Source of the DNA: a virus | Reading direction: 5' to 3' (one strand) | IMG/VR virus record: IMGVR_UViG_3300025759_000110 | Span: 1 to 57,197 of that record | Length of the DNA stretch: 57,197 nucleotides | In this document: one piece after another, positions 14,666 through 20,912 of the stretch | How positions within the stretch are numbered: position 1 is the first letter of the stretch | Layout of the letters: each line of letters opens with the position of its first letter | Translations under genes and position numbers: made by a program | Notes under the pieces: generated by a model | Seen by the model: the letters and a program-made list of their open reading frames with translations, nothing else | Told to the model about the DNA's origin: nothing | Databases searched by the model: none

Positions 14666-15361
14666 TTATTCCGCGCCAATGTCGCCCGCAACATGGTGGC
14701 GGATGATCGACCGCGGCGGCAATGATTTTGCAAACCGCAAAAGCTTTTCGCCGTCGGTTTCCTCTTGTTCCCCGTTCGCGGTTTCGTTCCACCAAATACG
14801 ACAGTTGCCCGCATCCGCATAGCATCCGCCGCGGGTTTCTAAATCGGCGGCCTTTTTCTTGCTAGGACCATGCGCAGTAAAGCCAATAATATAATTACGA
14901 TCTCGACGCGCACATAATGGATCGCCGTTACCACACTGGGCGCAAGATATATCGCGATATTCTGCGGGGCATCTTACAATGGTTTTCCCGTGGGGTGCTG
15001 CTGTTTTGCGACCGTGCCAAAATGTTTCGGGCACGACAACCACCGTCGGAACATATTCGGCCGCAATGTTGGCGTTTTCTAAATATTCCGTCGAATAGTT
15101 TACAACCGTCTTGCCCTCCCAGTGATTTCGAAACCACTGGTTCCAGTGAAAATGCGTGTAGGTAAACGAGACGCCCTTGGGGGGTACAGCATCCAACAAC
15201 GCGTCAAAATATTTCCAATCTATTTCGGCCGCGCCTTTACCACTGCAATTCATTTTGCAATCGCTTGGGCAAGTTGCGTATTTCTCGCCACTGCCCGCCC
15301 GATAAGTTACCGCGATGCCCGCGGTTTTTTTGGCCCGACTAATTTCTACAGTCTTTAACAT
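14666..15361 (-). CDS. Cysteine-rich protein, apparently permuted member of a phage family; cassette gene 1
   Basis: A 231-residue protein starting at the ATG at 15361, with GGAGGG 6 bases upstream. Motifs in order are CPSDCKMNC, SFTYTHFHW, CPAEYRDISCAQC, LC, IIGFTAHG, GGCYADAGNCRIWW and LRFAKSLPPRS then RHHVAGDIG. I recognise these as the blocks of a phage Cys-cluster family of unknown function (annotated under a DUF, possibly DUF7227). There the CYA and GD blocks normally sit before TYTH; here they are at the C-terminus. The cysteines suggest metal or Fe-S binding. Motifs are seen; family order is from memory. Confidence 0.7.
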   Translation of the reverse strand: MLKTVEISRAKKTAGIAVTYRAGSGEKYATCPSDCKMNCSGKGAAEIDWKYFDALLDAVPPKGVSFTYTHFHWNQWFRNHWEGKTVVNYSTEYLENANIAAEYVPTVVVVPETFWHGRKTAAPHGKTIVRCPAEYRDISCAQCGNGDPLCARRDRNYIIGFTAHGPSKKKAADLETRGGCYADAGNCRIWWNETANGEQEETDGEKLLRFAKSLPPRSIIRHHVAGDIGAE

Positions 15362-15395
15362 GGTTTGCCCTCCGTAGGTATAAGACATGTCGCAT

Positions 15396-15425
15396 ATTAT
15401 AGAACAAAGAAAAGCCCGCGGTCAA
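15396..15425 (-). promoter_or_regulatory. Promoter of cassette gene 1, overlapping a terminator
   Basis: TTGACC (15420-15425), 18 bases, TATAAT (15396-15401) on the minus strand, followed by ATGCGAC. The -35 is formed by the loop of the upstream terminator hairpin, so terminator and promoter share sequence. Confidence 0.65.
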
Positions 15426-15432
15426 GCGGGCT
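15404..15432 (-). terminator. Terminator of the small-terminase operon
   Basis: A minus-strand AGCCCGC/GCGGGCT 7-bp stem with a 6-base loop is followed by TTTTCTTT. It lies 10 bases after the last small gene of the operon. Confidence 0.8.
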
Positions 15433-15442
15433 AATTTTTTAT

Positions 15443-15577
15443 TTATTTACGACGTCTGCGGATGCGCTGTTTCGGTCGTTTCATCGGTCGGGCGCGGCGT
15501 TGTTTCTGTTCAAACTCCTGCACTTTGTCGGGGCCGTGTTTTAGATATGCCCACAATTTTGCAAACAATACCATCAT
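15443..15577 (-). CDS. Small arginine-rich protein
   Basis: A 44-residue frame starting at the ATG at 15577, which overlaps the stop of the upstream gene (ATGA). The first 15 residues are hydrophobic (MMVLFAKLWAYLKHG) and the C-terminus is nearly all Arg/Lys/Pro/Gln (RPMKRPKQRIRRRRK). A terminator follows directly. A small membrane or nucleic-acid-binding peptide is possible. Confidence 0.6.
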   Translation of the reverse strand: MMVLFAKLWAYLKHGPDKVQEFEQKQRRARPMKRPKQRIRRRRK

Positions 15578-15789
15578 TCCCCCCAGTCTTTTTGGTCGCC
15601 ATTGTTTCGCGCTCTAATATACCCCGCTTTATATGCGTTGACTTCCGCCAAGGTCATATCCGCCTTTCCTACGCGGTCGGTCGTATACGTCGCGCCTTTG
15701 TAATAGTGGGGATCAAAATCCCGACCATACCAATAGTCTGCTCCGCCTCGGTCGAACGGTCCGCCGTGTCTATCGTCGTAGGTTCTCAT
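15574..15789 (-). CDS. Small Tyr/Asp/Gly-rich protein
   Basis: A 71-residue protein. The N-terminus (RHGGPFDRGGADYWYGRDF) is Gly/Asp/Tyr-rich and low-complexity, and the end has a short helix (TLAEVNAYKAGYIRARN). It overlaps its neighbours by 4 bases on both sides, so it is translated within the operon. Function is not recognised. Confidence 0.7.
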   Translation of the reverse strand: MRTYDDRHGGPFDRGGADYWYGRDFDPHYYKGATYTTDRVGKADMTLAEVNAYKAGYIRARNNGDQKDWGE

Positions 15790-16010
15790 GCGCCCGCCCT
15801 CTCAAATTTTGGCAAAACTTCTTTTCTAAATTTGTCTGCCAAATCGATATAAAACGAACCAAATTCCTGATCCATTACTTCTGCCAAAGGTGGGATTGCA
15901 TCGTTGGTCTTTCCTCCGTTCTGGTCAACATATTCCTGCGACCATACATGAATGTGATGTAGGATAAAATTCTCCAACTGTTCTTGGTTCAACGGTAACT
16001 GCTTATGCAT
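15786..16010 (-). CDS. Small helical protein of unknown function
   Basis: A 74-residue helical protein (LENFILHHIHVWSQEYVDQN; ADKFRKEVLPKFERAG). It overlaps the upstream gene by 8 bases and the downstream one by 4. No motif identifies its role. Confidence 0.7.
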   Translation of the reverse strand: MHKQLPLNQEQLENFILHHIHVWSQEYVDQNGGKTNDAIPPLAEVMDQEFGSFYIDLADKFRKEVLPKFERAGA

Positions 16011-16197
16011 CTTTCATCTCCTTCAGCACTGCCTTCACCACCACTCGGTACGCGTTCACATCTGCAAGATCATCAAACTCGCAACCCCCAGTCACAGAGT
16101 TCACATCGTCAACAGTGTACGCAGCGCACCAATAATCCAAATCCGCAAGGTGATTGCTCAAGATCGCAATCGCCTCCTGTCTCAGTTGATCACGCAT
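16003..16197 (-). CDS. Small protein of unknown function
   Basis: A 64-residue protein starting at the ATG at 16197, chosen because it overlaps the preceding stop by 8 bases like other genes in this operon; a longer frame would lie inside the preceding gene. It is acidic, with CAAYTVDDVNSVTGGCEFDD in the middle. No family is recognised. Confidence 0.65.
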   Translation of the reverse strand: MRDQLRQEAIAILSNHLADLDYWCAAYTVDDVNSVTGGCEFDDLADVNAYRVVVKAVLKEMKDA

Positions 16198-16525
16198 TTT
16201 GTTTCTCCACCAAAATTTCCATGACTTCGTAACTATCGTCTTCTGACAGGGCATAAGTTTTGCGGTGGCCTTCGCCCTCACAGGCAAGTTTGTACGCGTG
16301 GTCTTCGTCATAGGCTTCGACTTCGTAAACCGCTGAAGACGTGTAATGACGGATCACCTCAAACTTTTTCTTTTGCGGTTCGGGTGCGTCCGCTGACATT
16401 TTTTCCAAGTGGTCTAACAACGGTCCCAACACTGTTGAGTCGGCGACCTGAAGAATGTGCTTCAAAGCTCTCGCTTCGTCCGCGTCCACAAAGAAACAAA
16501 GTTTATCCATCTGTAAATTGTCCAT
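16190..16525 (-). CDS. Unknown protein
   Basis: A 111-residue protein. The N-terminal half is helical (EARALKHILQVADSTVLGPL). The C-terminal half (FEVIRHYTSSAVYEVEAYDE) is a beta-alpha unit often seen in small proteins of the DpnD/PcfM-like type. A TCGCA-type promoter lies upstream within the end of the nuclease gene. The resemblance is weak. Confidence 0.7.
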   Translation of the reverse strand: MDNLQMDKLCFFVDADEARALKHILQVADSTVLGPLLDHLEKMSADAPEPQKKKFEVIRHYTSSAVYEVEAYDEDHAYKLACEGEGHRKTYALSEDDSYEVMEILVEKQNA

Positions 16526-16551
16526 CTCATTTCCTCCGTAATTTAAAGAGA

Positions 16552-16947
16552 CTATGCGATGTTATGCGATCCTATGGGACTAATCAAGTCAAAAATTACA
16601 TTCCAGTCTGGATCACCCTCACACTCGAATAAAGGCTCAACGTCTAAACCCTCCAGCTTCAAATCCATTGCTGCGTTTGCAGGATACAAAAATACTTTTT
16701 GCGGCATCTTTTTGGTTTTCTTTTTCAGGACCAAAACCCACGCACTGGCATGAGCATGGTTAGAAAGCCACGCGACTTGGTGCGGACGCAGATCGACTGC
16801 ACGACCACCTGTCGCTTTCAATTCTACAAAGTGAAAGTCGCCTTCTTCGTCACACAACAAAACATCAGGAACCCCGGGCATCGCCCACGTTTCAAGCCTA
16901 GTTGGGATGATCTTCCTCGTAGTCTTCTCCAGCCCCGTCTTCATCAT
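16552..16947 (-). CDS. VRR-NUC-like PD-(D/E)XK nuclease
   Basis: A probable nuclease. The core reads RLETWAMPGVPDVLLCDEEG then FHFVELKATGG and LRPHQVAWL, the G-V-P-D...E-x-K...Q pattern of VRR-NUC/Holliday-resolvase-like endonucleases. The start is uncertain: the ATG at 16947 gives 131 residues beginning just before the family core, while 17031 gives 159 but overlaps terS by 134 bases. Such enzymes process branched or replicated DNA. Its position next to terS suggests trimming of concatemers before packaging, which is inference. Confidence 0.75.
   Translation of the reverse strand: MMKTGLEKTTRKIIPTRLETWAMPGVPDVLLCDEEGDFHFVELKATGGRAVDLRPHQVAWLSNHAHASAWVLVLKKKTKKMPQKVFLYPANAAMDLKLEGLDVEPLFECEGDPDWNVIFDLISPIGSHNIA
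16559..16587 (-). promoter_or_regulatory. Internal promoter with paired TCGCA elements
   Basis: On the minus strand TTGATT (16582-16587), 17 bases, TAACAT (16559-16564). TCGCA lies directly before the -10 and CGCA directly after it. It sits in the last codons of the nuclease gene and would serve the small genes below. Confidence 0.5.
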
Positions 16948-17536
16948 TCGCCAGAAGTCTGACTCTCGCTTTGTCGCGGTTGCTGGAATTTGTCTGTCCT
17001 TCGGGAGTAACGTCGATAGTGATCGGGGCATAGCTCTGCTTTATTTCCTCAAGCGCCTTTAGCACGTCATCTTTGCTCATGCTGTCGATACTGCCGTGGC
17101 GGATTTCTGACTTACTTACATAGATGTCGCCCTGCGCTTGCCCCCGTCGATACTCAGCTTGGACGGCTGCTGAGTATGCGCCGTTTTGCAATGCCATATC
17201 ACGGATGGTTTGCAAATCTCTTAAATGGCGTTGGTACGTCACGCCAAACTTTTCATCCAGCTCTGCTCTGTACGCTTGGATTGCGTTCACAACATGCGGA
17301 CTAATGTGTGGGTTGGTTAGCTCATACGCCCGAGTGTGAGCAGATGAGGCAGGATAACCAGCGTTGATTGCTGCTTCCCGCATTGTAATCTGTCCGTCCT
17401 TAGAAACCAATTCTTTTACAAACAGTTCCTGCTTTCGGGTCAGTGGTTGTGCCTTCGTTGCTCTGGGTCGCCCTGCTTTTCTTTTCTGTACAACAGGTGT
17501 GGATTTGGCGACATCCCCTTGTTTTCTTCGAGCCAC
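16898..17536 (-). CDS. terS: Terminase small subunit
   Basis: A 212-residue protein. Residues 1-30 are basic and disordered. Residues 31-75 form the DNA-binding helix-turn-helix typical of small terminases (LTRKQELFVKELVS, MREAAINAGYPASSAHTRAY). A central oligomerisation helix pair (about 85-135) and an acidic C-terminal tail follow. It recognises phage DNA and loads the large subunit. Unusually, terL is 5 kb away, beyond the cassette island. The AT-rich iteron region lies immediately upstream. Confidence 0.85.
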   Translation of the reverse strand: MARRKQGDVAKSTPVVQKRKAGRPRATKAQPLTRKQELFVKELVSKDGQITMREAAINAGYPASSAHTRAYELTNPHISPHVVNAIQAYRAELDEKFGVTYQRHLRDLQTIRDMALQNGAYSAAVQAEYRRGQAQGDIYVSKSEIRHGSIDSMSKDDVLKALEEIKQSYAPITIDVTPEGQTNSSNRDKARVRLLANDEDGAGEDYEEDHPN

Positions 17537-17880
17537 TTTATTCTCCAGTTAATAAGCGGTAGTTTCCTTAAATTAACCCTTCTTTATATATATAGCCAGA
17601 AATATTTTTTTTATTTTTTTTTCGTCAGACCCCCCTTAACGCACTTCTGCCCTTTCTTGGTTACATAAATTTTGGTTACGTTACACTTTTGTTTTTCTAT
17701 TTATGAAACTTGTAAGTCTATATATATAAAAGACTTTTTGCTGAAAGTTACACGGTTACACCGGTTACGGGCATTTTCACTTTAAAATATTTTTTCTATT
17801 TTCAGCTCTATATATAAAGGGAGACGTTTAATTTGTTCCCCGAGCCGCGGTCCGTGGGTCGTGATCCGCGATACATCCAC
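17537..17880. promoter_or_regulatory. AT-rich intergenic region with GTTAC iterons, candidate origin or operator
   Basis: No gene is visible. GTTAC occurs six times in about 110 bases in the same orientation (17660, 17675, 17680, 17747, 17755, 17764), in two clusters of three flanking AT-rich DNA. TATATATA tracts occur near 17585, 17718 and 17808. Iterons beside an AT-rich unwinding region are typical of replication origins; tandem operator sites for the terS promoter are the alternative. Confidence 0.5.
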
Positions 17881-18018
17881 CTAGAACGGCGGCTCTTGCC
17901 CATCGTACTGTGGGGTCCACGGCACGTGGTCCGCGGGCTTTGAGGGGGGGATGGGGTTTTGTGGTTTACGGACCCCGATCTTGTCGAGGTCCGCTTCTAT
18001 GTGTGGAGGGAGGGTCAA
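17881..18018 (-). CDS. Small proline-rich protein, TTG start
   Basis: A 45-residue frame (LPPHIEADLDKIGVRKPQNP; end WTPQYDGQEPPF). Its only plausible start is TTG at 18018, overlapping the upstream stop. The organised sequence and aromatic acidic end look like a short linear-motif protein. The non-ATG start makes it tentative. Confidence 0.4.
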   Translation of the reverse strand: MTLPPHIEADLDKIGVRKPQNPIPPSKPADHVPWTPQYDGQEPPF

Positions 18019-18386
18019 TTCATTTTCTTTCTTTTACGACGTTGTATTCCGCCGTCGTCATCGAAGAAACCATCATCAATCTTATTTAGCATATCGCGGG
18101 CTACGTCTCTAAGTTCGTCTCCTGTTTCTGCCATTTCGATGTTTTCTTGCCAAATAGCTTTGGTTTGTAATTCTTTGAGCAGATCGCCCATTGAAGCATG
18201 AATTTGCTCGACCATGGAATGTTGGAACTCGTATGAGTTACTTTCGAACTCTGGGTCGAAGTCGAACCTGACAGTTAGGAAAGGTTCTCCGTCTTCCATG
18301 TTTATTGACGTGTGGATTTTCATTGTTTCCCGAAAAGGTTTTGTGATGTTTGTTGCTTCGGGGAATAGGGTGGTTTGTTCAGTCAT
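18015..18386 (-). CDS. Unknown acidic protein
   Basis: A 123-residue protein starting at the ATG at 18386, with GGAG 8 bases upstream. It has a beta segment (MKIHTSINMEDGEPFLTVRF), a long helix (about 60-100) and an acidic then Lys/Arg-rich end (DDDGGIQRRKRKKMN). No family is recognised. It is part of the small-gene control operon. Confidence 0.7.
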   Translation of the reverse strand: MTEQTTLFPEATNITKPFRETMKIHTSINMEDGEPFLTVRFDFDPEFESNSYEFQHSMVEQIHASMGDLLKELQTKAIWQENIEMAETGDELRDVARDMLNKIDDGFFDDDGGIQRRKRKKMN

Positions 18387-18444
18387 TTTATTACTCCATT
18401 GTTTAGACATTTATTATACGGATCGTCTCACCTTCACCAAGAGT

Positions 18445-18696
18445 TTATTCTTCGTCGTCATCGTCTATGTCCCATAGCTCGGCCTGTTCTGGTTCGAGGG
18501 CCGGTTTTTCTGTGACGGCAAGGATGTACGTTGTATTGAAGAGGACGGCGACATCGTCTTCGAGTTGGATTCGTAGTCCGTGCATTTGGTCCCATTCCCA
18601 GTGTACGACGTTATTGTAGAGTACGGTTGGGTTTGGTGATTGTGCTGACGGAGCGAAGGTGACGGTTATGTCGAGCAGTTTATCTTCAGTCATCAC
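18445..18696 (-). CDS. Small acidic-tailed protein
   Basis: An 83-residue protein of mostly beta character (LLDITVTFAPSAQ, VAVLFNTTYILAVTE) ending in an acidic run (DIDDDDEE) like DNA-mimic or SSB-like tails. It overlaps the XRE-type gene by 11 bases. Function is unknown. Confidence 0.7.
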   Translation of the reverse strand: MMTEDKLLDITVTFAPSAQSPNPTVLYNNVVHWEWDQMHGLRIQLEDDVAVLFNTTYILAVTEKPALEPEQAELWDIDDDDEE

Positions 18697-19093
18697 TCAA
18701 CCTCCAACTGTCTATGTCAACCAGACCCTTTGTTGCATCACGAATAGATTTAGCGTGTAAGACGTTTGGTATGGTTTCCCCTTTCATGTAACGGCTGATT
18801 GTGGGCTGCGATATTTTAGTCAATTCGCTCATTTTTCTTTGAGTAATCTTATGCGCTTTCATGTATGCATCTAAAGTCCATTTAGCGTTTATGTCTTCAG
18901 GCAGTGCAAATGGGTTTTTAAAGGTCGCTGGGGTTTTCTTAACGATATACTCCTGCTTTCTCGGCACACTTATTTTTCCTGTCTTTGGTTTTGCTGTCAG
19001 CATTTGTTGTTGCAACGATATCATTTGACGTTGCGCTTCCATCACATTCTTCTGACATTCGATCACATACCTTAAATCATTTTCTGTCGTCAT
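18686..19093 (-). CDS. XRE-type DNA-binding protein with N-terminal helix
   Basis: A 135-residue protein. Residues 1-40 form a helix with Gln/Met heptads, probably for oligomerisation. Residues 70-115 are a Cro/CI-type helix-turn-helix (DAYMKAHKITQRKMSELTKI, SQPTISRYMKGE). It probably binds operators of the phage control region; whether it is a repressor is not shown. It overlaps its neighbours by a few bases. Confidence 0.8.
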   Translation of the reverse strand: MTTENDLRYVIECQKNVMEAQRQMISLQQQMLTAKPKTGKISVPRKQEYIVKKTPATFKNPFALPEDINAKWTLDAYMKAHKITQRKMSELTKISQPTISRYMKGETIPNVLHAKSIRDATKGLVDIDSWRLSDD

Positions 19094-19440
19094 TTGTTTT
19101 CCTCATATTGTTCCGCGAGGCTTTCGCCTATGTTTTTTGCGGTTTCTTCATCGACGAAGGTTGCTCTGGTCATTGGCTTGGTGCGGAAGAACCCTTTGTA
19201 CTGCGGGTTGTAGTGCATGAATAGCCGAGCGTAGAGCGCGATGAAGTCGTTAGAAATTTTGTAGTCGTCTCCGGTGGTGACGATCATTGTCTCCCACCGG
19301 ATGCGATTTACGATTAGCCAAGCTGACAAGCGTGTATGTCCACGTTCGATAGCTTGGAAGGTGAAGCGTTCGAAGAGTTTGTAGAACTCTGGATTTTGTT
19401 TATGCCACGCCCACCATCTTTCTTTCAGGTCTTGCTTCAT
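19090..19440 (-). CDS. Conserved small phage protein of unknown function
   Basis: A 116-residue protein (FYKLFERFTFQAIERGHTRLS, AWLIVNRIRWET, FMHYNPQYKGFFRT). The pattern recurs in phages and prophages without an assigned role. It lies between two DNA-binding proteins with 4-base overlaps and may belong to the same control unit. Confidence 0.7.
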   Translation of the reverse strand: MKQDLKERWWAWHKQNPEFYKLFERFTFQAIERGHTRLSAWLIVNRIRWETMIVTTGDDYKISNDFIALYARLFMHYNPQYKGFFRTKPMTRATFVDEETAKNIGESLAEQYEENK

Positions 19441-19913
19441 GTGAATAGCATGACAGCTATACCAGCTAACAAGGCTCCTACTATGGCTTGAGCTATATAG
19501 CGTTTTGTTTTGGAAGGCTCCTCGACAGGCTCGAAATCATAAAGGTCGTTAGCACCTTCGTTATAACGTGCGGCATCATCTGGCTGCAAAGCTTCTTTGC
19601 CAAACAAGGCATTGAGCCCCGGTTCGAGTTCCGTGGCGAGTTCTTTTGCGGTAACGGGCGCTTGTTTTAGCTTCTTGGTGCTTTCCTTCAAATCCTTGAC
19701 GGGCTGCTTGAGCCATTCGGGGTCGTTGCCTTTGAGGAGCCAACCCATGACTTCGCCACGTTCCCAACGGTTAACCTTGTTTGGTCCCTGCTTGTTGGTC
19801 GATTTGACTTTCTTGGGTTTTGGAAAGGTGCCGTTCTTTACGCGACGGTAAACTGTCGGTTTAGATATTTTAGCTATTTTGCATACTTCGTTGATGTCGA
19901 TTAAATCTTTCAT
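19437..19913 (-). CDS. AlpA-type DNA-binding membrane protein with a capsid-protein peptide
   Basis: A 158-residue protein starting at the ATG at 19913 (GGAG 8 bases upstream). Order: an AlpA/MerR-like helix-turn-helix (about 1-58; LIDINEVCKIAKISKPTVYR, NGTFPKPKKV, WERGEVMGWL); a charged linker; a peptide LATELEPGLNALFGKE at 19593-19640, nearly identical to residues 8-23 of the major capsid protein; an acidic stretch; and a C-terminal membrane helix (about 142-158, IVGALLAGIAVMLF). It should be tail-anchored with its DNA-binding domain in the cytoplasm. A regulator that senses capsid protein is an inference. Confidence 0.8.
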   Translation of the reverse strand: MKDLIDINEVCKIAKISKPTVYRRVKNGTFPKPKKVKSTNKQGPNKVNRWERGEVMGWLLKGNDPEWLKQPVKDLKESTKKLKQAPVTAKELATELEPGLNALFGKEALQPDDAARYNEGANDLYDFEPVEEPSKTKRYIAQAIVGALLAGIAVMLFT

Positions 19914-19942
19914 GTGTATCTCCATAGTTGTAACACTATGAG

Positions 19943-19972
19943 ATCATATGCGAGGCTATGCGATGTTGTCAA
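19943..19972 (-). promoter_or_regulatory. Promoter of the AlpA-type regulator operon
   Basis: TTGACA (19967-19972), 18 bases, TATGAT (19943-19948). Two TCGCA words 10 bases apart fill the spacer, one directly touching the -10. The consensus -35 makes this one of the strongest promoters here. Confidence 0.7.
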
Positions 19973-20256
19973 TGGATTTCGTCATTGCCCGGATGGGAGA
20001 CGACTGTCGTATCGATACTGAATGCAGCGTTAGTGATGCAAGATGAGAGCATACCCATTGCGGTTGGTGTATCGGGAGATATGGCAATGAGGTGCGTTAT
20101 GATTGTTGTGAGTGCCCCGCCGAGGGCGGGAGCTGTCTGCAATCCCATAGCTTCAAACTCTTGCAGCAGTTCTGTGGTGCAGTCTACTGCGCAGACGAAA
20201 TCTTCTTTAGCTTGTTCAGCCTGTAAGGATGCGCTGCCACGCTTTTTCGAGTTCAT
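19969..20256 (-). CDS. Unknown small protein
   Basis: A 95-residue Ala/Thr-rich protein (LQAEQAKEDFVCAVDCTTEL, GGALTTIITHLIAISPDTPT). The centre is hydrophobic enough for a buried helix or a marginal membrane segment. It overlaps the upstream gene by 41 bases. No family is recognised. Confidence 0.6.
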   Translation of the reverse strand: MNSKKRGSASLQAEQAKEDFVCAVDCTTELLQEFEAMGLQTAPALGGALTTIITHLIAISPDTPTAMGMLSSCITNAAFSIDTTVVSHPGNDEIH

Positions 20257-20392
20257 ATACTTTCAACTTTTTTACCTCTGGTTCCAAGGTAGCATCTTTT
20301 TCTACAGCCGTCATTTGTTCATTAACGGCGGCGTTTACTTGACGCACTGCCCAGCCCCAGTCAATTTCGTTCACTCGCTTTTCGGCTTCCAT
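20216..20392 (-). CDS. Small helical protein
   Basis: A 58-residue protein starting at the ATG at 20392, with GGAGGT 7 bases upstream. It is helical and charged (EPEVKKLKVYELEKAWQRIL). It overlaps both neighbours. Function is unknown. Confidence 0.65.
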   Translation of the reverse strand: MEAEKRVNEIDWGWAVRQVNAAVNEQMTAVEKDATLEPEVKKLKVYELEKAWQRILTG

Positions 20393-20586
20393 GTATCTAC
20401 CTCCGCATACCATTTGCCGTTACGGCTTTCACAAACTTGTACGTTAATCCACTCGTCTGTCTGACCCGTGAGCCACGAGGCGAGGTCTTCTCTTTTAATA
20501 CTGAGATTACATTTTATCCAGTCGGGAGCGTTGTCGCGTGGTTTTTTAGCCATGAGGCCATCGACGAAGACTTTTTGATTTTCCAT
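20371..20586 (-). CDS. Small conserved phage protein
   Basis: A 71-residue protein with CNLSIKREDLASWL, then DEWINVQVCESRNGKWYAEV and an end in DTWKPK. This pattern resembles short early proteins seen in several marine phages. AAAGGAG precedes the ATG, and the transcript leader has competing hairpins. The role is unknown. Confidence 0.7.
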   Translation of the reverse strand: MENQKVFVDGLMAKKPRDNAPDWIKCNLSIKREDLASWLTGQTDEWINVQVCESRNGKWYAEVDTWKPKSE

Positions 20587-20609
20587 GATTTACTCCTTTG
20601 GAAAGAAAT

Positions 20610-20681
20610 GCCCCCAGCCGGGGGCAACCGAACTGGGGGCGATGTCTCTACTACGGAGCGTGGCTTCAAGACCCGAGCCAC
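20610..20681 (-). other. Structured leader with mutually exclusive hairpins
   Basis: In the minus RNA a GTGGCT/AGCCAC hairpin (20660-20681) is followed by GCCCCCAG (20633-20640), then GCCCCC-GGCT-GGGGGC (20610-20625). Both CCCCC segments can pair with the same GGGGG segment. The last hairpin is followed by ATTTCTTTCC. This could be an attenuator for the downstream small genes. Confidence 0.45.
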
Positions 20682-20699
20682 GAGAGAGACTTTACCCCA

Positions 20700-20730
20700 C
20701 ATATATGCGATAATCAACACTTATTCGCAT
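20700..20730 (-). promoter_or_regulatory. Promoter-like element with inverted TCGCA/TGCGA words
   Basis: TATATG (20700-20705) preceded directly by TCGCA on the minus strand, with an inverted TGCGA copy at 20725-20729 where a -35 should be. The lack of a good -35 suggests need for an activator. The site overlaps the end of the zinc-ribbon gene. Confidence 0.4.
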
Positions 20731-20912
20731 AGATCGGGTGGAATTTCTGCATTTTCCGCAGAATCTTGGATCACGAGCTTACATGTATTGCACTGCCGTG
20801 TAATCCTTTCTTTATTCATTTCAATGACTTGCAAGTATTGGTCGCATTTCGGGCAATGATTTTTCATCAGACGCTTGTGGACTTCACCCGCGTCGCTGTT
20901 CCAATCGCTCAT
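20721..20912 (-). CDS. Zinc-ribbon protein
   Basis: A 63-residue protein with two CxxC knuckles (NHCPKCDQYL and RQCNTCKLVI), 18 residues apart, a zinc ribbon. Such small ribbons bind nucleic acid or RNA polymerase. It overlaps the ribbon-helix-helix gene by 29 bases. Confidence 0.75.
   Translation of the reverse strand: MSDWNSDAGEVHKRLMKNHCPKCDQYLQVIEMNKERITRQCNTCKLVIQDSAENAEIPPDLCE

Noticed and set aside
16948-17031. Longer N-terminus for the VRR-NUC-like nuclease
   Set aside because: It would extend the overlap with terS to 134 bases and adds a low-complexity leader outside the family core; not excluded.
17716-17740. AGTCT...AGACT hairpin running into TTTTT on the plus strand
   Set aside because: Only a 5-bp AT-rich stem and no plus-strand gene upstream; too weak to call a terminator.
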